Source: Clostridiales bacterium
GTDB lineage: Bacteria; Bacillota; Clostridia; Christensenellales; Aristaeellaceae
DNA length: 38,073 nucleotides
Assembly: GCA_015056305.1 (NCBI GenBank)
Contig: SVGO01000011.1
Coordinates: 1-38,073 of the forward strand
Direction of reading: 5' to 3'
A program made the position numbers and the translations under genes. The notes under the pieces were generated by a model. That model worked only from the letters and a program-made list of their open reading frames with translations. It was not told the DNA's origin and ran no database searches. Positions 33,394-38,073 of the stretch are shown piece by piece (the stretch's first letter is position 1; each line of letters starts with the position of its first letter).

Positions 33394-33424
33394 AAAACGC
33401 CTTCGGCTTTGCCGAAGGCGTTTT
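33394..33424. terminator. Bidirectional Rho-independent terminator
   Basis: AAAACGCCTTCGGC-ttt-GCCGAAGGCGTTTT. Confidence 0.88.
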
Positions 33425-33444
33425 ACAGTATAGATGTTTAATCC

Positions 33445-33605
33445 CGCTGCAAAGTGAAGAAGGGAGTCTGAGGGTTCGGATTCTCCGAACCGGGACAGGA
33501 GTGAATGACAGCTAAGCAGGGCTGTCAGAGCTGTCCTGAACGACGAGCGTCGAGCGAGGAGATAGAAATCCCTCAGGCAGAGGCTTGGGCGATAGCCCAA
33601 CGTCT
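33445..33605 (+). repeat. Modular palindromic repeat with GAGTGAA-module nested in its first hairpin (locus 5 outward arm)
   Basis: AAGTGAAGAAGGGAGTCTGAGGG-[~95 nt insert]-CCCTCAGGCAGAGGCTTGGGCGATAGCCCAACGTCTCC. Confidence 0.82.
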
Positions 33606-33607
33606 CC

Positions 33608-35182
33608 TCACCCGTTGCCATCCCAGAAGGCATGCTGAGGCACATAGCCCACTGTGCCATCTGCGCGCAGGACGATATACCAGTCGTCGCCGGAAACACC
33701 GATGATGAAATCATTCGGATTGCTTTCAAACATGCCGCAGGAATCGGCATTCCGGTTGGGCGCTGCGAGCATCAGCGCGCCACGTTCCCAATACGCCTCC
33801 CGAAGCTGCATCTGCGGGAACGCACAGGCGAGCTGCGCTTTTTCGCTTTCGTCAAAGGCGAGGTATTGGGTCATCATATAGCCCGTTATGGCGTTTTTGC
33901 CGCGGCCGATCTGCACCTTCGTCCATGTATCCCCGCGTTCGAGCACCAGCACGGGCGTGCGGTTATAAAATTTACCGTAGGAATATGCGCCCTTATCCGG
34001 CTCCGCACGCAGATGCAGGCGGTCTGCAGGGTTGGGATTATTCACCAGCGCATAGGCATTTTGATCAAGCTGCGCATACATCTCCTCATACGTCGGCGCA
34101 AGCATCATATGCTGATTGATCAGCGTTCCCCACGGCGATGAACCATAGACGTATCCGTCATTGCGGTAGACAGTTGTCTGCCCTTCAGGCGCAATATAGT
34201 CCGGTCCGAGCGCGCGCACGCCGCTGTCATCCACCCCGGTGAGCACCCAGCTGCCCTCGTCCACACGATTAAAGCTATACATCATCACGCCGGAGCCGAT
34301 AAACACCTCGCCGTCGCCTGCGTGATAGGTATCCATGACCGCATCGCCCGTAAACCAGATCGATGCGACACGCTTAAAAAACGCGCCGTCCCAGTCATCG
34401 ATGCGCAGGCAGACGCGGCCGCCCACCGCATCAAAATGCTTCGTGGAATCAAACAGCCTTGCCGCATGCACACGGGAAATATCCATATCCCGCAGCGTAT
34501 CGCCATCCTCCGCCTGCGAGCGGGCAAAGGCTTCATTCTTCGTCAGCGGATACAAGCCGTCCGTCGGATCTGCATCGAATGTATCGATGTCAAATTTCGC
34601 CAGCTCAAGGCTCTGTGCAAATTCCTCACTCACCTCAAGAGGCGCATACATCCAGCGGGCGCGGATGTTCTCATTCTCGTCTTCGTCGGTTTCCTCGTAC
34701 CAGAGCTTGCCGTCTCCTACCCAGCTCCACATGCCCGAAATCCCGTTTTCATTGGGCGAATAGGACAGCGTGCTCACCTGACCCCAGCATCCCTCAGACT
34801 TGACCGCGCCGTAATGCACGGAGGATTCATTCTCCCTGTCGTGATAGGTATACCAAAGCGAATCCCCGCCGGTATCGATGAGCAGACTGGGCAGCTGATC
34901 GCCATCATAGACGGCATTGGTGTTGTCGATGGTCAGCGTATACGAGGAATCATCCTGCGCCTTTTCGGCCATGCACAGGATATTGTCTTCACCCTGCTTG
35001 AGAATCAGCGCAAACTGACCGCAGCTCTCGTTGCCCCAGCCGTCATGCGCTGCGATTGCATATCCCGGATGGACGGATGCGCACAGATCGACCACGGCCT
35101 GCGGCAGCGCGGGGACTTCCTCGGCGCATGCACATCCGGCAGCAAAGGCAAGCATCAGCAGCAGGGTGATCAGCTTTTTCAT
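33608..35182 (-). CDS. Secreted protein with SH3-like (bacterial SH3) segment, otherwise uncharacterised
   Basis: Signal MKKLITLLLMLAFAAGCACAEE; NPADRLHLRAEPDKGAYSYGKFYNRTPVLVLERGDTWTKVQIG SH3_3-like; WYIVLRADGTVGYVPQHAF. Confidence 0.75.
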   Translation of the reverse strand: MKKLITLLLMLAFAAGCACAEEVPALPQAVVDLCASVHPGYAIAAHDGWGNESCGQFALILKQGEDNILCMAEKAQDDSSYTLTIDNTNAVYDGDQLPSLLIDTGGDSLWYTYHDRENESSVHYGAVKSEGCWGQVSTLSYSPNENGISGMWSWVGDGKLWYEETDEDENENIRARWMYAPLEVSEEFAQSLELAKFDIDTFDADPTDGLYPLTKNEAFARSQAEDGDTLRDMDISRVHAARLFDSTKHFDAVGGRVCLRIDDWDGAFFKRVASIWFTGDAVMDTYHAGDGEVFIGSGVMMYSFNRVDEGSWVLTGVDDSGVRALGPDYIAPEGQTTVYRNDGYVYGSSPWGTLINQHMMLAPTYEEMYAQLDQNAYALVNNPNPADRLHLRAEPDKGAYSYGKFYNRTPVLVLERGDTWTKVQIGRGKNAITGYMMTQYLAFDESEKAQLACAFPQMQLREAYWERGALMLAAPNRNADSCGMFESNPNDFIIGVSGDDWYIVLRADGTVGYVPQHAFWDGNG

Positions 35183-35217
35183 TTGCAATCATCTCCTTTG
35201 ATAACAAGACGTGCCTG

Positions 35218-36423
35218 TTATGCTTTTTCTTCCCTGTCCGCGCTCCTATCGATGAATTTTTCCGCAAGCCGTTCCAGCTTTTCTGCGTTCTTTTCGGCGC
35301 TGCGCTGGGCAATCATGGTGCGGATCTGCCCGGCAGCATCCTCAAACCAATCCGGCAGCGTCTCCTTGAGCGACGTACCCAGCCGCTTGAAGGAATCGAT
35401 GATGATCTCTTTTGTCTCCTCGTCCATAGAAGAGGCTGCGCGCAGGATCGCCCGGACGTTTCTTCCCTCAAACAGATCGGAAAGATTGCGTCCGTCCGAA
35501 GCGCTGAGCACGCTGTACACGCCGTCGATCACGCGCTGTCGTTCCTGATTATCCAGCGTGGAGAGCCAGTTTTTGATCGTGTCCTCCGCCAGACGGCTCT
35601 CGCGCGTGCGCTCCGGCACGGTGATAAAGCTGCCGCCCATGACCTGCCAGGTATAGGGATTATGCTGGAAGAGGCCGACCGCATCGCTTTTCACGACGAT
35701 AAACGGCTCCGCATGCCACAGCAGAATGCCGATGAGCGACGACTGCGGCACCAGCGTATGGATGCGCATATCGATCTGGTGGAATTCCCTGCTTTGGATA
35801 ATCTGCTCATTGAATCCCGGCCCGTCAAAATTATACACGCAGGCGATCCGCTCCTGCACCGCCGGCGGCGCAAAGATGCCGGCATACGCCGCCAGATTGC
35901 CGCCCTTGGAATGGCCGCCGAGAATCGCCGTCATCGGCAGAACGGACGACGCGCGCGCAATATACTCCAGCGCAGCGCCCTGCGCGGGCACCTCGCTTGA
36001 AAAGCTCATGTTGAAATCTTCCTTCCAGCCGACGACGGTGGAATCCGTACCGCGGAAAGCGACAAACGCAGGGCCGGCCGGCGGAAGGAACGTGATGGCC
36101 GAAAACTGCGTTTCTTCATTATATTGGTTCACATAGCCCGTCAGGCGTATCGTGCCGAAGCGCTCGGAATCCTTCACCGCCTCCAGCAGCAGGCAGTCCT
36201 CTTTGACGGAATCGATCATGCAGGAAGAGGACAGGCCGTGCTCCAGAAAATACTCCGCCACGTCCGCAAGCATCGCGCCTTCCCGGGAGAATTCCCCGGA
36301 TACCAGACCGTCATAAGGCATATACGACAGATAGCTGAGCACTAAAGCGTCCACCGCGCAAAGCGGCACCTGTGCAAAAGGGATATCGCCCCGCCATAGC
36401 ACATAATCGATGATATTGGCCAT
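35218..36423 (-). CDS. Mbeg1-like / DUF2974 alpha/beta-hydrolase-fold protein
   Basis: ANIIDYVLWRGDIPFAQVPLCAVDALVLSYLSYMPYDG; FRGTDSTVVGWKEDFNMSF; LGGHSKGGNLAAYAG; VYNFDGPGFNE. Confidence 0.93.
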   Translation of the reverse strand: MANIIDYVLWRGDIPFAQVPLCAVDALVLSYLSYMPYDGLVSGEFSREGAMLADVAEYFLEHGLSSSCMIDSVKEDCLLLEAVKDSERFGTIRLTGYVNQYNEETQFSAITFLPPAGPAFVAFRGTDSTVVGWKEDFNMSFSSEVPAQGAALEYIARASSVLPMTAILGGHSKGGNLAAYAGIFAPPAVQERIACVYNFDGPGFNEQIIQSREFHQIDMRIHTLVPQSSLIGILLWHAEPFIVVKSDAVGLFQHNPYTWQVMGGSFITVPERTRESRLAEDTIKNWLSTLDNQERQRVIDGVYSVLSASDGRNLSDLFEGRNVRAILRAASSMDEETKEIIIDSFKRLGTSLKETLPDWFEDAAGQIRTMIAQRSAEKNAEKLERLAEKFIDRSADREEKA

Positions 36424-36594
36424 GATTTCTCCTTCCCCATGCCGCGCCATGCGGCATGCCTATGGCTAGATTATAGGTCCGCCCTTACCATCTGTCAACA
36501 AAAGGGGGACTGACCGCCGATCGTTCAAACTGCTGTGCATGCCTGAAAACGCAATAAAAATTGAATTTTCAGGCAATTTTGCGATCCTTTTGAA

Positions 36595-36623
36595 TTGACA
36601 GACCCGCTGTCGTGTTTTATACT
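36595..36623 (+). promoter_or_regulatory. SigA-type promoter
   Basis: TTGACA (36595-36600), 17-nt spacer, TATACT (36618-36623). Confidence 0.8.
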
Positions 36624-36699
36624 TACATGCATATCTCCGCGGATGGGGTTTATTTCCTATGCACGGGATAGATCGCATGAATATCTGGGAGGCGTCAAT

Positions 36700-37461
36700 T
36701 TGCTTCACACCTGGTCTGTGACGATCCCGCAGCTGAAGCCCTTGGGGCTCAAGCGCCGCGCATACCTGTATCTGCCCCGTGCATATGACGAGGAGCCGGA
36801 TCGCCGTTTCCCCGTTCTGTATATGCTCGACGGCCAGAACGTATTTCTGGACAGTGAAGCGTCCTTCGGACGCTCGTGGCGGATGTACGACTATATGAAC
36901 TTCTCTGAGGCACCGGTCATCATCGTCGCCGTGGAGTCCAACCGCATCGGAAACAACCGCTTGTGCGAATACTCGCCCTTCACGCACACCGAGTCCAAAC
37001 TCGGCGAGATCGAAGGGCGCGGGCGCATCATGATGGACTGGATGGCGCACACGCTCAAGCCGCAGATCGACAAATACTTCCGCACGCTGCCTGACCGCAA
37101 GCACACAGCCATCGCCGGCTCGTCCATGGGCGGCCTGCTCAGCCTGTATGCAGTCTGTCAGTACAGCGATACATTCGGCCGGGCCGCCTGTCTTTCGCCC
37201 AGCCTCTGGGTTGATCCCGACAAGGTACGCCGCATGCTCAAGCGTGCGCGCATTCAGGAAGACACCATCGTCTACATGGACTACGGCTCGGACGAAATGG
37301 GCAATCATCCCGAGACGGCAGACGTTCTGCCCAGCGCATTCCAGTCCCTGTACGCCAAGGGCGTACACCTCACCTTCCGCATTGTCCCCCACGGCGTGCA
37401 CAGCGAGACCTGCTGGGAAGAGCAGGTTCCTGTCCTCATGGCGTGTCTGGGTCTTATATAA
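36700..37461 (+). CDS. Esterase family protein (alpha/beta hydrolase, putative esterase/Fes-like)
   Basis: TTG start at 36700 with GGGAGG upstream; RAYLYLPRAYDEEPDRRFPVLYMLDGQNVF; AGSSMGGLLSLY nucleophile elbow; PHGVHSETCWEEQ. Confidence 0.9.
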   Translation: MLHTWSVTIPQLKPLGLKRRAYLYLPRAYDEEPDRRFPVLYMLDGQNVFLDSEASFGRSWRMYDYMNFSEAPVIIVAVESNRIGNNRLCEYSPFTHTESKLGEIEGRGRIMMDWMAHTLKPQIDKYFRTLPDRKHTAIAGSSMGGLLSLYAVCQYSDTFGRAACLSPSLWVDPDKVRRMLKRARIQEDTIVYMDYGSDEMGNHPETADVLPSAFQSLYAKGVHLTFRIVPHGVHSETCWEEQVPVLMACLGLI

Positions 37462-37576
37462 CCGGCATGCTGCCGGGAGCATTTCCGACAAAGTACTGTA
37501 AATCTCGGACTCAGGCTCACGTGACCGATGCTTTGCAGATTTACATAACAAATCTACCTGTTAAAGGAGCTTACGA
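37462..37576 (+). ncRNA. Candidate structured leader (copy 2), unassigned
   Basis: CCGGCATGCTGCCGG hairpin, ATTTCCGACAAA, closing stem TGTAAATC/GATTTACA, GACCGATGCTTTGCA; homologous to 19265-19377. Confidence 0.6.
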
Positions 37577-38073
37577 ATGGAAATCCGTTATTTCAAGAAT
37601 TATTCCCACTGCCTCGGCCGCGACATGGAGATGAAGGTCTATGGTCATCGCGGCAAGCCGGTGCTCTTTATCCCCTGTCAGGCGGGTCGTTTCATGGACT
37701 TTGAGGCCTTCCACATGGACGACGTGTTCCGTCCGTGGATCGACGCGGGCAAGGTGATGGTCTTCTCCATCGACACCATCGACGGCGAGACCTGGGCCAA
37801 CAAGGGCGGCGACAACCGCTGGCGCATTGAGCGCCACGAGGCGTGGTTCCACTACATCGTCGACGAGGTCGTGCCGCAGATCCATCATCTGGCGGGCGAG
37901 CGCAACTGGCATCAGGAGATGATCATGACCTTCGGCTGCTCCATGGGCGCGCAGCACGCGGCGAACCTGATCTTCCGCCGTCCGGACCTGTTCGACAGCT
38001 GTCTGGCGCTTTCTGGCGTGTATGATTCCCGCGACGCCTTCGGCGGCTACATGGACGATCTGGTTTACGCCAA
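37577..38073 (+). CDS. Esterase family protein (5' part; truncated by window end)
   Basis: ATG 37577 with AAAGGAG upstream; MEIRYFKNYSHCLGRDMEMKVYGHRGKPVLFIPCQAGRFMDFEAFHMDDVF...MTFGCSMGAQHAANLIFRRPD. Confidence 0.88.
   Translation, partial: MEIRYFKNYSHCLGRDMEMKVYGHRGKPVLFIPCQAGRFMDFEAFHMDDVFRPWIDAGKVMVFSIDTIDGETWANKGGDNRWRIERHEAWFHYIVDEVVPQIHHLAGERNWHQEMIMTFGCSMGAQHAANLIFRRPDLFDSCLALSGVYDSRDAFGGYMDDLVYA

Noticed and set aside
33482-33495. Possible second LexA/operator site (GGTTCGGATTCTCCGAACC)
   Set aside because: Lacks GAAC-N4-GTTC spacing and belongs to the nested hairpin module.

Overview
This looks like ordinary chromosome from a moderately high-GC Clostridia-like Firmicute, probably a gut commensal (inference from gene content and tRNA/terminator style). 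It carries about 28 protein-coding genes, six intact tRNAs and many Rho-independent terminators. I saw no transposase, phage gene, CRISPR array or rRNA. Gene content includes glycan enzymes (GH31, GH2, GH43, sugar acetyltransferase, glutaminase-like DUF4965 protein), transporters (DAACS, MATE, ArsB/NhaD-like), a Kv/RCK channel, a CpsC-CpsD-CpsB tyrosine-kinase module with no glycosyltransferases, and an SOS-boxed Y-family polymerase. The strongest unexplained signal is intergenic. A family of modular, multi-hairpin repeats occurs at five 3'-gene-end loci plus one tRNA-Ser locus. Copies sit next to Rho-independent terminators, point outward from them, show compensatory stem changes, and carry larger structured modules nested inside hairpin loops. 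A second signal is a pair of homologous ~115-nt structured leaders (19265-19377 and 37462-37576), each starting right after a stop codon and ahead of unrelated hydrolase genes, again with compensatory changes. A third is a five-unit, exactly 11-bp-phased direct-repeat array upstream of the ion-channel gene. All calls are by eye; no database search was run.
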